This document shows, in pieces, positions 27,349-37,591 of a stretch of 64,000 nucleotides of DNA (position 1 is the stretch's first letter; each line of letters opens with the position of its first letter). The notes under the pieces are model-generated. The model was not told where the DNA came from and did no database searches. It was given only the letters and a program-made list of their open reading frames with translations. A program made the translations under genes and the position numbers. The DNA comes from CAIWHR01 sp963781285 (lineage in GTDB: Bacteria > Pseudomonadota > Gammaproteobacteria > Burkholderiales > Casimicrobiaceae): positions 87,884-151,883 of the forward strand of contig CAWAFI010000020.1 in assembly GCA_963781285.1 (NCBI GenBank), in the 5' to 3' direction.

Positions 27349-27594
27349 ATGACCATTGACCACCGACAGTACATCGTCCGCGACCCTGCAATTTGCGGGG
27401 GCGAACCAGTGGTCAAGGGCACCCGTGTTACGGTGCGAACGGTTCTGGCGAGCTTGGTCGAGGGTACGAGCGTCGCCGAGATTGTGAAGGACTTTCCGAC
27501 TCTGGATGAGGAAGCAGTGCGTGCGGTCATTGCGTTCGCGGCAGCCTCCGCGGAAGAAGACTTGCCTGTTCCTCCCGCGCCTTCGCATGCATGA
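27349..27594 (+). CDS. DUF433 protein, probable antitoxin
   Basis: 81 residues. YIVRDPAICGGEPVVKGTRV and VASLVEGTSVAEIVKDFPTL are the DUF433 signature, a helix-turn-helix fold used as antitoxin of PIN-like toxins. An AAAGGAGC box precedes the ATG at 27349. It overlaps the next gene by four bases (ATGA). A TACAAT at 27301-27306 could be the -10 of the pair, but no convincing -35 lies upstream. The Ala/Pro-rich tail is unremarkable. Confidence 0.85.
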   Translation: MTIDHRQYIVRDPAICGGEPVVKGTRVTVRTVLASLVEGTSVAEIVKDFPTLDEEAVRAVIAFAAASAEEDLPVPPAPSHA

Positions 27595-27860
27595 AAGTCA
27601 AGCTGGATGAGAACATTCCCGTCCGGCTTGCCGGCGAACTGGCAAATTTAGGGCGTGACGTCGACACCGTCGCGTCAGAAGGGCTGAAGGGAAGACCTGA
27701 CGGTGACGTGTGGATCGCCGCAACACGCGAAGAGCGTTTTCTGATCACCCAGGATCTGGATTTCTCGGATGTTCGGCAGTTCAAGCCCGGAACACACCCG
27801 GGCCTGCCGTTGGTACGGCTACGTGAGCCCGGGGCCAACGCACTCTTCAGCCGCATATGA
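27591..27860 (+). CDS. DUF5615 PIN-like protein, probable toxin
   Basis: 89 residues. The opening MKVKLDENIPVRLAGELANL contains the first acidic residues of the PIN-like site, and FLITQDLDFSDVRQFKPGTH contains the later Asp residues, both typical of DUF5615, the usual partner of DUF433. Members often run 15-25 residues longer; this one ends FSRI and a stop, so it may be slightly truncated though the catalytic residues are kept. With the preceding gene it makes a VapBC-like toxin-antitoxin module. The 394 bases after it, up to the aromatic operon, hold only the regulatory signals listed next. Confidence 0.8.
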   Translation: MKVKLDENIPVRLAGELANLGRDVDTVASEGLKGRPDGDVWIAATREERFLITQDLDFSDVRQFKPGTHPGLPLVRLREPGANALFSRI

Positions 27861-28114
27861 GCGGTAGTTCAGGCAGAAGGACTCGATTCCTTCGCTCGCT
27901 GTTTCGTGGTGCTCACGGACCGGAAGTTGCGCATCAGGCGGCCGTGATCGAAACGCTTTCGCACCCGTGCTCAGACTCATCCACACTGGCGCGCCCCTAA
28001 CCGGAGCCACCACGCTCCTGGCAGTGACACAACCGCCCGCTCCGGAATGACGCGGGCGGCCGCCCCCCGGCCGCCGCCGGGCCTGGGGAAGCCTCTCGGC
28101 GAAGACGCGCCAGT

Positions 28115-28147
28115 TTGTTTGACATCAAACAATTGGGCTGCTACCTT
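28115..28147 (+). promoter_or_regulatory. Promoter with overlapping palindromic operator for the aryl-CoA operon
   Basis: TTGACA (28119-28124) and TACCTT (28142-28147) are 17 bases apart, a good -35 and a weak -10. TTGTTTG-ACAT-CAAACAA (28115-28132) is a perfect 7-4-7 palindrome lying across the -35. It is the only AT-rich patch in this stretch. Its shape fits a MarR- or TetR-type dimer site; the regulator is not known. The first operon gene starts at 28255. Confidence 0.6.
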
Positions 28148-28254
28148 GTTAGCATTCGGGGTGGCGCCCGGCCGGCGAGCCCCGGGCAGTGCCCGTGCGG
28201 TGGGCGAGCTCGCCCGCCAGGCGCGCCGGAGCGTCCCGAACGACGGAGGACGAC

Positions 28255-28808
28255 GTGAGCAGCGACCAGGTCCGGAAGATCGACGCAGGGCGCAACGTCC
28301 CGGTGGAGATGCGCGTCAACGGCGAGGACGTCGAGGTCTCGTTCGCGCCGTACAAGACGCTGCTCGAGGTGCTGCGCGAGGACCTCGATCTCACCGGCAC
28401 CAAGCACGGCTGCGAGCTGGGCGAGTGCGGCGCCTGCGCGGTCCTGCTCGACGGCGAGCCGGTGCTGTCGTGCCTCGTGCTCGCGGTCGAGTGCGAGGGC
28501 CGCTCGATCGAGACGGTCGAGGGCCTGGCCCGCGGCGCGGAGCTGCACCCGCTGCAGGCGGCGTTCGCCGATCTCGGCGGCGCGCAGTGCGGCTACTGCA
28601 CGCCGGGCATCCTGATGACGGCGAAGGCGCTGCTCGACGCGCGAGCCGGAGCCCGACCCGCGAGCGCATCAAGGAGGCGATCTCCGGCAACCTGTGCCGC
28701 TGCACCGGCTATCTGCAGATCTACGAGTCGATCGAGGAGGCCGGCGGCGGATGCGCTGCGCCGACGCGAGTGCACGCCTGCAGCGCCGCCGCCGGAGCCA
28801 AATCATGA
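28255..28808 (+). CDS. [2Fe-2S] subunit of a 4-hydroxybenzoyl-CoA reductase-like enzyme, frame breaks
   Basis: Small (gamma) subunit of the xanthine-oxidase family. From the GTG at 28255 the plant-type cluster is seen as GCELGECGACAVLLDG and a Cys in LSCLVLAV (Cys 53, 58, 61, 73). The second cluster is AQCGYCTPGILMTAKALLDA, continued in another frame by RERIKEAISGNLCRCTGYLQ. The break lies near 28637-28651; removing one base at each place gives DAEPEPTRERIKEA, as expected in the family. Corrected length is about 180 residues, slightly long because of a C-terminal tail. It leads the operon, followed by the molybdenum and FAD subunits. The substrate class is judged from the partners. Confidence 0.85.
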
Positions 28809-28830
28809 GCGCAAGCGTGGGGGTGCACCC

Positions 28831-31304
28831 GTGAGCGCCGGCAGCAAGGAGCGCTTCGACGTCATCGGCAAGCCGCGCCGCCGCGTCGACGGGCGCGCGA
28901 AGGTCACCGGGCAGACGCGCTTCGCCGACGACATCGTGCTGCCGCGCATGCTGCACGCGAGGCTCCTGCGCTCGCCGCATCCGCACGCGCGGATCGTCGC
29001 GATCGACGTCACGCGGGCCGCGCAGCATCCCGGCGTGCACCTCGTGCTGACCGGGAAGGACTTCCCGGTGACGTTCGGCATCCTGCCGGTGTCGCAGGAC
29101 GAATACCCGCTGGCGCCCGAGCGCGTGCGCTACGTCGGCGACCCCGTCGCCGCGGTCGTCGCGAAGGACGAGCAGACCGCCGGCGAGGCGCTCGACCTGA
29201 TCGACGTGACCTACGAGATCCTGCCGACGATCGCGTCGCCGGAGGAGGCGCTCGCGCATCCGGAGGCGCGCATCCACGACTACAACGACCACGGCAACAT
29301 CCACCGCAACCAGGCGTACGAGTTCGGCGACGTCGACGCCGCGCTCGCGCAAGTCCGACCACGTGTTCGAGGACCTCTTCTTCTTCGAGGGCAACACGCA
29401 CCTGCCGATCGAGCAGCACGCGGCGGTCGCGGCCGTCGACGGCGAGGGCAAGCTCACGCTCTGGTCGTCGACGCAGGTGCCGCACTACGTGCACCGGCAG
29501 ATGGCGCGCGTGCTGCGCGATGCCCGAGGCGCACATCCGCATCATCGCCTGCCCCAACGGCGGCGGCTTCGGCGGCAAGACCGACATCTGCAACCACGAG
29601 GCGGTGGTGCTGAAGGCGGCGCTGATGCTCGGCCGGCCGGTGAAGATCTGCCTCAACCGCGAAGAGGTGTTCTACCTGCATCGCGGCCGGCATCCGGTGC
29701 TGATGAAGTTCCGCACCGGCGTCGACCAACGACGGCAAGATCACCGGCATGCACCTGCAGACGCTGCTCGACGGCGGCGGCTACGGCTCCTACGGCGCGG
29801 CGAGCACGTTCTACACCGGCGCGCTGCAGACGGTCACCTACGAGCTGCCGCGCTACCGGTTCGAGGCGTGCCGCATGTTCACCAACAAGCCGCCGTGCGG
29901 ACCCAAGCGCGGCCACGGCACGCCGCAGCCGCGCTTCGGCCAGGAAATCCAGCTCGACAAGATCGCCGAGAAACTCGCGCCTCGATCCCGGCGGAGCTGC
30001 GCCTGACGATGGTCGCCAAGCCGAACACGCTGACCGCGAACTGGCTGCGCATCGGCACGATCGGTCTCGCCGAGTGCATTCGGCAGGTCGTCGCTCGCTC
30101 CGGCTGGAAGGAGAAGTTCCGCAAGCTTCCCGAGGGCCGCGGCGTGGGAATCGCCTGCGGCGCGTACATGTGCGGCGCCGGTCTTCCGATCTACTGGAAC
30201 AAGCTGCCGCACTCGGGCGTGCAGCTGCTGCTCGACCGCAGCGGCCAGGTGACCGTCTTCTGCGGCGCGACCGAGATCGGCCAGGGCTCGGACGACGTGC
30301 TCGCCGGGATCGTCGCCGAGGTCCTCGGCATCGATCCCTACGACATCCGCTGCGTGACCGGCGACACCGGAATCACGCCGATCGACCTCGGCTCGTACTC
30401 GAGCCGCGTCACCGTGATGATGGGCAACGCGGCGATCGAGGCGGCCGAGCGCGTGCGCGCGATGCTCGCCGACGCCGTCGCCGACGAGCTTCAGGCGGCG
30501 CCCGAGCAGATCGTCCTCGCGCAGGGTCGTGCGTTCCGCGCCGACGACCCGGCCAAGGGCGTGACGTTTCGCGAAGCGGTCGCGTTCGCCGAAGCCAAAT
30601 TCGGCACGCTCGGCGCGGTCGGCTCGTACACGCCGCCCAGATCGCCCGGCCGCTACAAGGGCGGCGGCGTCGGCCCCTCGCCCGCGTATTCCTACACCGC
30701 GTGCGTGGTCGAGGTCGACGTCGACAAGACGACCGGCTGGATCCACGTGCCGAAGATCTGGATCGCGCACGACATCGGGCGCACGCTGAATCCGGTGCTC
30801 GCCCGCGGCCAGGTCGAGGGCAGCGTGTACATGGGGCTGGGCGAGGCGCTGATGGAGGAGCAGGTGTTCCGCCGCCTGCCGCCGAAGCTCTCGCACGCGC
30901 TCGTGCACAAGATGCCGTCGATGCTCGAGTACAAGAGCATCACCGCGCTCGACATGCCCGAGATCGACACGATGCTCGTCGAGGATCCCGACCCCAACTG
31001 CCCGTTCGGCGCCAAGGAGGTCGGGCAGGGACCGCTGCTGCCGGTGATGCCGGCGGTCGCCAACGCGATCTACGACGCGGTCGGCGTGCGCATCGACGAG
31101 CTGCCGATCACGCCCGACAAGGTGCTCAAGGCGCTGGAGCTGAAGGCGCAGGGCAAAGACTCCGCGGGTCGGACCCGATCACTTTCCCGCCGTGCCGTAC
31201 CCGGAGCCCTTCATCGTCCCGCCGCCATGGGAGGGCGGCGACGGCAACGCGATTGCTGAACCCGGCAAGCGCGCGGGCGGCCCAAGGAGATCGCGACATC
31301 ATGA
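28831..31304 (+). CDS. Molybdopterin (large) subunit of a 4-hydroxybenzoyl-CoA reductase-like enzyme, frame breaks
   Basis: Catalytic alpha subunit. It opens FDVIGKPRRRVDGRAKVTGQ and contains IRIIACPNGGGFGGKTDICN, GHGTPQPRFGQEIQLDKIAE, a segment with TEIGQGSDDVLAGIVAEVLG and a late GAKEVGQGPLLPVMPAVANA in which the Glu is expected to be the active-site base. These fit the HcrA branch better than generic xanthine dehydrogenases. At least six single-base insertions break the frame, near 29351, 29519, 29727, 29977, 29988 and in 31165-31195. Apart from these the roughly 810-residue protein is well conserved. The GTG at 28831 is the chosen start. The probable stop overlaps the next gene at 31301. 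Confidence 0.85.
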
Positions 31305-32326
31305 TGCGCCTGCCGTGGTTCCGCTACCGCGCGCCGCGTTCGGTCGCCGAGGCGGCGCGCATCCTCGCTGGCGAAGGCCCGGACGCGATGCTGATCGCCG
31401 GCGGCACCGACCTGCTGCCGAACATGAAGCGCCGCCAGCAGGCACCGGCAGATGCTCGTCTCGCTGCGCCGCGTCGACGGGCATGAAGACGATCGCCAAC
31501 GGCCGCGGCCTCACGCTGGGCGGCGGGCTCACGCTGACGCGAAGTCGTTCGCACGGCTGCCGTCCGCGAGCGATATCGCGGGCTGTGGCAGGCCGCCTCG
31601 CAGGTCGCGACCGTGCATCTGCGCAACATGGGCACGCTCGGCGGCAACCTCTGCCTCGACACGCGCTGCAACTATTACGACCAGAACTACGAGTGGCGCA
31701 AGGCGATCGACTTCTGCATGAAGAAGGACGGCGAGATCTGCTGGGTCGCTACCGCGAGCAAGCGCTGCGTGGCCGTCTCGTCGACCGACTGCGCGCCCGC
31801 GCTGCTCGCGCTCGGCGCCAAGGTTCGCCTCGTGTCCGGCCGCCGGCGAGCGCGAACTCCTCGCTCGCCGACCTCTACCGCAACGACGGCATCGACTACC
31901 TGACGCGCAGGCCGGACGAGATCCTGACCGCGGTCGTGCTGCCGGATCGCTCGCGCGTGGCGGAGCACCTACTGGAAGCTGCGCCGGCGCGGCGCGTTCG
32001 ACTTCCCGGTGCTGGGCGTGGCCGCGGCGGCGAAGCTCGCGAGCGACGGTACGATCGAGGAAGCGCGCATCGCGCTCGGCGCCGTCTCGTCGCACCCGTT
32101 TGTCACCAGGGCGGGCGAGTTCCTCGCCGGCAAACGGCTGACCGATGACGTCATCGCCGAGGCCGGCCGCATGGTCGCCTCGCGCGCGAAGCCGATGGAC
32201 AATGCCGATTTCGACGTCTACTGGCGCAAGCACGTCGTCGCCGAGTTCGTCGGCTACGCGCTGAAGGAACTCCGCGGCGACGACATGAGCGCCGTGCGGC
32301 TGCGGATCGCCCGACGGACACTGTAG
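31301..32326 (+). CDS. FAD subunit of a 4-hydroxybenzoyl-CoA reductase-like enzyme, with extra [4Fe-4S] loop; frame breaks
   Basis: Beta subunit. MMRLPWFRYRAPRSVAEAAR and LIAGGTDLLPNMKRRQ are the first FAD motif; VHLRNMGTLGGNLCLDTRCN is the second. The key feature is the cysteine-rich insert: Cys in NLCLDTRCNYYDQNYEW, AIDFCMKKDGEICWVA and SKRCVAVSSTDCAPAL. To my knowledge such a loop, holding an additional [4Fe-4S] cluster, sets 4-hydroxybenzoyl-CoA reductase apart from other xanthine-oxidase-family enzymes. Frame breaks, each best read as one extra base, lie near 31448, 31485 and 31543, with further ones at about 31830-31870 and 31955. The last 100 residues are in one frame ending at 32326. 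Confidence 0.85.
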
Positions 32327-32349
32327 AAGCCGATCCTTCAGAACCCAAC

Positions 32350-35300
32350 GTGGATGCCCACTCCGCAAGGCCGGGGGTTGCGCACGAACCGGCGCTCGCG
32401 CTGGGCTTCGGGCTCGACTTCGCCGATCTGTACCGGCGCGACGGCCTCGTCGCGCTGGACCACGCCTTCCTCGAGCATCTCGGCGCCGCGGATGCGGCGC
32501 TGCGCGATCGGCTCGTCGCGGGGCGCGCCGGGCCGAACGCGCTGTCCGCGAAGGACGAGTCGGCGCTGATCCTCGACGCTTGCGCCGCATCTCGAGCGCT
32601 TCATCGCGCGCTCTTCGGGATCGAAGACGAGCTCCGCGCGCTGACGCGCCGGCACGAGGAGCAGACGCCGCTCTTCGGCGTGAAGCGCCAGTTCGTCCAG
32701 CGCCGCGCGGCGAACCGGATTACGCCGGAAGAGGCGCAAGGCGTTCGACGGCACCGCGCTCGAGCGCGAGCTGCGTCACCTCTTCGGCGGACGCTTCGAC
32801 GAGCTCACGTACGCCACGCACGTCGCCGCGCTGGCTGCGCGGACGAGGCCGCGCACGCGGCCCGAGATCGATCTCGCGCTGCGCTACGCGGCCTGGGCGC
32901 TGCATTCCGAGGCCGGCCGCGAGCACGTGCGCCGCGGCGTGCTGTTCAAGGCGCCGGCCAAGATCGATCGCGCAACCATCTGGTCGCGCACGCGCGAGAC
33001 CTTCTCGCTGCAGGGTGCCACGGCGTTTCGCATCGATCACGACGCACCTGCGCCGCCGCGAAGGCTTCGCAGCTCACCGACCCCGGCACCAGCCTCGTCG
33101 GCGCGCTCGACCAGGCCAACTACTGCATCTGGTGCCACACGCAGGGCAAGGACTCGTGCTCGCGCGGCCTGCGCGAAAAGCCGTCGCGCCGCCGAGCCCG
33201 CCAAGGTCACGTTCAAGAAGAGCGTGTTCGGCGTGACGCTCGCCGGCTGCCCGCTGGAAGAGAAGATTTCCGAGTTCCAGACGCTGAAGGCGGCGGGCGA
33301 TGCGATCGGCGCGCTCGCGGTGATCTGCATCGACAATCCGATGGTCGCGGCGACCGGGCACCGGATCTGCAACGACTGCATGAAGTCGTGCATCTACCAG
33401 AAGCAGGATCCGGTCGACATCCCGCAGGTCGAGACGCGCACGCTGCAGCGACGTGCTGGCGCTGCCGTGGGGATTCGAGATCTACAGCCTGCTCACGCGC
33501 TGGAATCCGCTCAACCTGCGCACAGCCGCTGCCGCGGCCGCGCAGCGGCTACCGCGTGCTGGTCGTGGGCATGGGACCGGCGGGATTCAGCCTCGCGCAT
33601 CACCTGATGAACGACGGCCACACGGTGGTCGGCATCGACGGCCTGAAGATCGAGCCGCTGCCGGAGGATCTCTCCGGCGTGCGCCCCGACGGCACGCGCG
33701 CGCCGTTCGCGCCGATCCGCGACGCGATGAGCCTGTACGAGGCGCTCGACGAGCGGGTCATGGCCGGTTTCGGCGGCGTCGCCGAGTACGGCATCACGGT
33801 GCGCTGGGACAAGAACTTCCTGAAGCTGGTGCGGCTGCTGATCGAGCGGCGCGAGCGAGTTCGCGCTGTACGGCGGCGTGCGCTTCGGCGGCACGGTCAC
33901 GCTCGACGACGCGTTCGGCACCGGCGACGCGCGCAGGGCTCTCGGCTTCGATCACGTCGCGCTGTGCATGGGCGCCGGCAAGCCGACCACGCTCGACATC
34001 CCCAACGGCCTCGCGCGCGGCGTGCGCACGGCGTCGGACTTCCTGATGGCGCTGCAGCTGACCGGCGCCGCGCAGCGCGACTCGCATCGCCAACATGCAG
34101 GTGCGCCTGCCGGTCGTCGTCATCGGCGGCGGGCTGACGGCGATCGACACCGCGACCGAGTCGCTCGCCTACTACGTGGTGCAGGTCGAGAAGTTCCTCG
34201 ATCGCTACCAGCGGCTCGCGACGGCGATCGGCGAGGACGCGATCCGCGACAAGTGGGACGCCGAGGAGCGCGAGATCGCCGAGGAATTCCTCTCGCATGC
34301 GCGCGCGATCCGCAGCGAGCGGCGCGAGGCCGCGCGCGCGCGGCCGCGCCGGCGCGCATCGCCGAGCTGCTCGAGCACTGGGGCGGCGCGACGATCGCGT
34401 ACCGGCGCCGGCTGATCGACAGTCCGTCGTACACGCTGAACCACGAGGAGGTCGCGAAGGCGCTCGAGGAGGGCGTCGTGTTCGCCGAGGGCCTGGCGCC
34501 GCTCGCCGTCGAGATCGACGACTACGGCGCGGCGCGCGCGGTGCGCTTCACGCGCGCGACGGCAGCGGCGAGGACGGAGCTCGCACCGAGGCGGCGACGT
34601 CGTGCTGCCGGCGTGCACGGTGTTCGTCGCCGCCGGCACGCAGCCCAACACGGTGCTCGCGCGCGAGGACGCCGCAGCACTTCCTGCTCGACGGCAAGTA
34701 TTTCCGCGCCTGCGACGAGAACGGCGACGCCGGTCACAGCCGGCGTATGTCGCTGGCCAAGCCCGAGCGCGCCGACGTGCTGATGACGCGCGCTCGCCGG
34801 ACGGCCGCTTCGTCTCGTACTTCGGCGACCTGCACCCGTCGTACTTCGGCAACGTCGTGAAGGCGCTGGGCTCGACCAAGCAGGGCCATCCCGGCGGTCT
34901 CGCGCGTGCTGGCGCAGCGGCCGCCGGCGAGCGGCGACGACGACGCGGCGTTCTTCGCGCGGCTCGATCGCGAGCTGCGCGCGACCGTGCACGAGGTCAA
35001 GCGGCTGACGCCGACGATCGTCGAGCTGGTCGTCAAGGCGCCGGCGGCGGCGCGCCGGTTCCGCCCGGGGCAGTTCTACCGGCTGCAGAACTACGCGGCG
35101 CTGGCGCCGGTCGCCGGCGACACGCGGCTGCAGATGGAGGGCCTCGCGCTCACCGGCGCGTGGGTCGATCGCGGAGCGCGGCCTCGTGTCGACGATCGTG
35201 CTGGAGATGGGCGGCTCGTCGAACCTGTGCGCGATGCTCGCGCCCGGCGAGCCCGTCGTGCTGATGGGACCGACCGGCAGCCCGACGCACATCGCCGCGA

Positions 35301-35980
35301 ACGAGACCGCGGTCCTGGTCGGCGGCGGGCTCGGCAACGCGGTGCTGTTCTCGATCGGCGCAGGCGCTGCGCGCCGCGGGCTCGCGGGTGCTCTATTTCG
35401 CCGGCTACAAGAAGGAGATCGACCGCTACAAGGTCGCCGAGATCGAGGCCGCCGCCGACGTCATCGTCTGGTGCTGCGACGAGGAGCCCGGCTTCCGCGC
35501 CGCAGCGGCCGCAGGACCTCGCCTTCGTCGGCAACATCGTGCAGGCGATGGAAGCCTACGCGGCGGGCCGGCTCGGCACGCAGCCGATCGCGCTGTCCGA
35601 CGGGCGACCGCATCATCGCGATCGGCTCGGACCGCATGATGGCGGCCGTCGCGCGCGCGCGCCACGGCGTGCTCGCGCCGCTACCTCAATCCGCATCACT
35701 TCGCGATCGGCTCGATCAACTCGCCGATGCAGTGCATGATGAAGGAGATCTGCGCGCAGTGCCTGCAGCCGCAGCGCGATCCGCAGACCGGCGAGGTGAC
35801 GTACGTGTTCTCCTGCTTCAACCAGGACCAGCCGCTCGACTGCGTCGACTTCCACGCGCTGTCCGACCGCCTGCGCCAGAACTCGCTGCAGGAGAAGCTG
35901 ACGGCGCAGTGGATCGCGCATTGCCTGCCCGAGCTGCGCGCGCGAGCGCGCAGCTACCGGCGCAGCGGAGCGCCGCATGA
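32350..35980 (+). CDS. Single-chain GltD-like + PyrK/FNR-like Fe-S flavoprotein (NfnB-NfnA-like fusion), many frame breaks
   Basis: About 1200 residues when frames are joined. An uncharacterised N-terminal ~220 residues is followed by cysteine motifs as in GltD/NfnB: ANYCIWCHTQGKDSCSRG, LAGCPLEEKIS and GHRICNDCMKSCIYQKQ. The FAD motif VLVVGMGPAGFSLAHHL and the NADPH motif VVVIGGGLTAIDTATESL come next. The C-terminal ~330 residues are ferredoxin-reductase-like: RFRPGQFYRLQNYA for FAD, VLVGGGLGNAVLFSIG for NAD(P), and CMMKEICAQC ... YVFSCFNQDQPLD, a PyrK/NfnA-type cluster site. Frame breaks occur at 32737 (GCG-C-AAG) and near 33045, 33068, 33190, 33451, 33521, 33860, 34091 and beyond. Its stop overlaps the ligase start (ATGA). 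It probably passes electrons from NAD(P)H to the reductase; a ferredoxin gene is not seen here. Confidence 0.75.
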
Positions 35981-37479
35981 ACGCGGCCGAATGCCTGCTC
36001 GCGGTCGGCGCCGACGCCGCGGTGGCGCTCGAGTGCGGCGACGAGCGCATCCGCTATCGCGAGCTGCGCGACGCCGTGCGCGCGCGCGGCGGCGCATGGC
36101 GTGCGCTCGGTCTCGAGGCAGGAACGCGCGTCGTCATCTTCGCGCCGGACAGCATCGACTGGGTCGTCGCCTATCTCGGCGCGATCTGGGCAGGCGGCGT
36201 CGCGATCGGCGTCAATCCGCGCCTGGCGCTCGCCGACCTGGCGCCGATCGTCAGCGACAGCGAAGTCCGCTACGTCTGGTGCGAAGCCGACGCGACCGCC
36301 CCGCTCTCCACGCTCGCGAAGACGCTGCCGGCGGCGCCGGCCGTCGTGTCCGCGGACGGCGAGCAGCGCCCTCGACTGGACGGCCGCGCTGAAGGCGCGC
36401 ACAGGCGATCGACGCGCACGAACGAGGCGACGACGATCCCGCGCTCTGGATCGGCACCTCGGGCACCACGGGAATCCCCAAAGGCGTCGTCCATGCGCAG
36501 CGCGTCGCGCGCGAGCCGCACAGTTTCGCCGACGGGATTCTTCGCGCGACGGCCGACGACCGGTTCTACGCGACGTCGAAGCTCTTCTTCGCGTACGCGC
36601 TCGGCCAACAGCCTGTTCGCCGGCTTGCGGCTCGGCGCCACGGTCATTCTCGATCGCGAACGGCCCACACCCGAACGCGTACGGACAATGGTGGCGCGGC
36701 ATCGGCCGACCGTGCTCTTCACGGTGCCTACGCTCTACAGCAAGATGCTGCAGGAACAGGTCGCACCAGGGCTCATGCAGTGCGGAATCCGGCACTTCGT
36801 GTCGGCGGGCGAGGCGTTGCCGGCAAGCGGTACGCAGTGGCTGGGCAGTCGGCCACGGGCACGGCGCCGATCTCCGGCTACGGCACGTCGGAGACGCTGT
36901 GCCTCGTGCTGTACGGCGATGACGATACCGGCCTGCTGCGTCCCACACCGCTTACGTCCGTCCGCTACGCCGACGACGCCGACCGCGGAGTGCCGCAACG
37001 CATCTGGGTGCGCAACCCGACGTTGGCCGTCGGCTATTGGCATCGTCCCGAGGCGCAGGCCGACGGTTTTCGCGACGGCTGGTTTTCGCCGGGCGACATG
37101 TTCCTGCGCCGCGATGCCGAGCGGCTGGAATTCACCGGCCGCAGCGACGATCTGCTGAAGGTTTCCGGACAGTGGGTGAGCACCCTCTGGATCGAGCACG
37201 CCTTGGCGGAGGCCGGAGGCGACGCGCTCGACCAGGTCGCGGCGGTCGGCGTGCCCACGCCCGAAGGACTCACGACGATCGCCGCGCTGGCGGTCGCGGT
37301 GCGCGGGCGCGAGGACGAGGCGCGGCGACGCATCGACGCGGGCATCGCCAAGCTGCCCATGTACCGCCGCCCGCGCTGGGTGCACTGGGTGCACGAGCTG
37401 CCACTGACGGCGACCGGGAAAGCTGCAGCGCAGTCGCCTGCGCGATGCGCACGATTCGGCGCTCTTCCCTCCGGCGTAA
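35977..37479 (+). CDS. Benzoate-CoA ligase family enzyme (aryl-CoA synthetase), frame breaks
   Basis: About 500 residues of the AMP-forming ligase family. The adenylation P-loop reads ALWIGTSGTTGIPKGVVHAQ. YATSKLFFAYALGNSLFAGL is the stretch I associate with benzoate- and 4-hydroxybenzoate-CoA ligases. ISGYGTSETL, GWFSPGDMFLRRDAERLEFT and GRSDDLLKVSGQWVS are core motifs A5-A8. LPLTATGKLQRSRLR near the end holds the catalytic Lys. It starts MNAAECLLAVGADAAVALEC at 35977, overlapping the flavoprotein gene. Frame breaks lie around 36360-36470, 36605 and 36855. The in-frame stop TAA is at 37477. It would activate the aromatic acid whose CoA ester the reductase uses. Confidence 0.82.
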
Positions 37480-37591
37480 GATCCTTCGGGAAAGGTCCGG
37501 TTCATACGGTTTGCCGAATAGGATGCGTATGGATACGCCAGAACCCACAGCGCCCTCGTTCAACGCAAGAGGGGCGTCGCCTTTGTCGTTC

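Noticed and set aside
28637..36900. Programmed ribosomal frameshifting as explanation of the many frame changes
   Set aside because: There are far too many sites, no slippery heptamers or downstream structures repeat, and the same kind of change occurs in ordinary genes such as hscA and rlmD.
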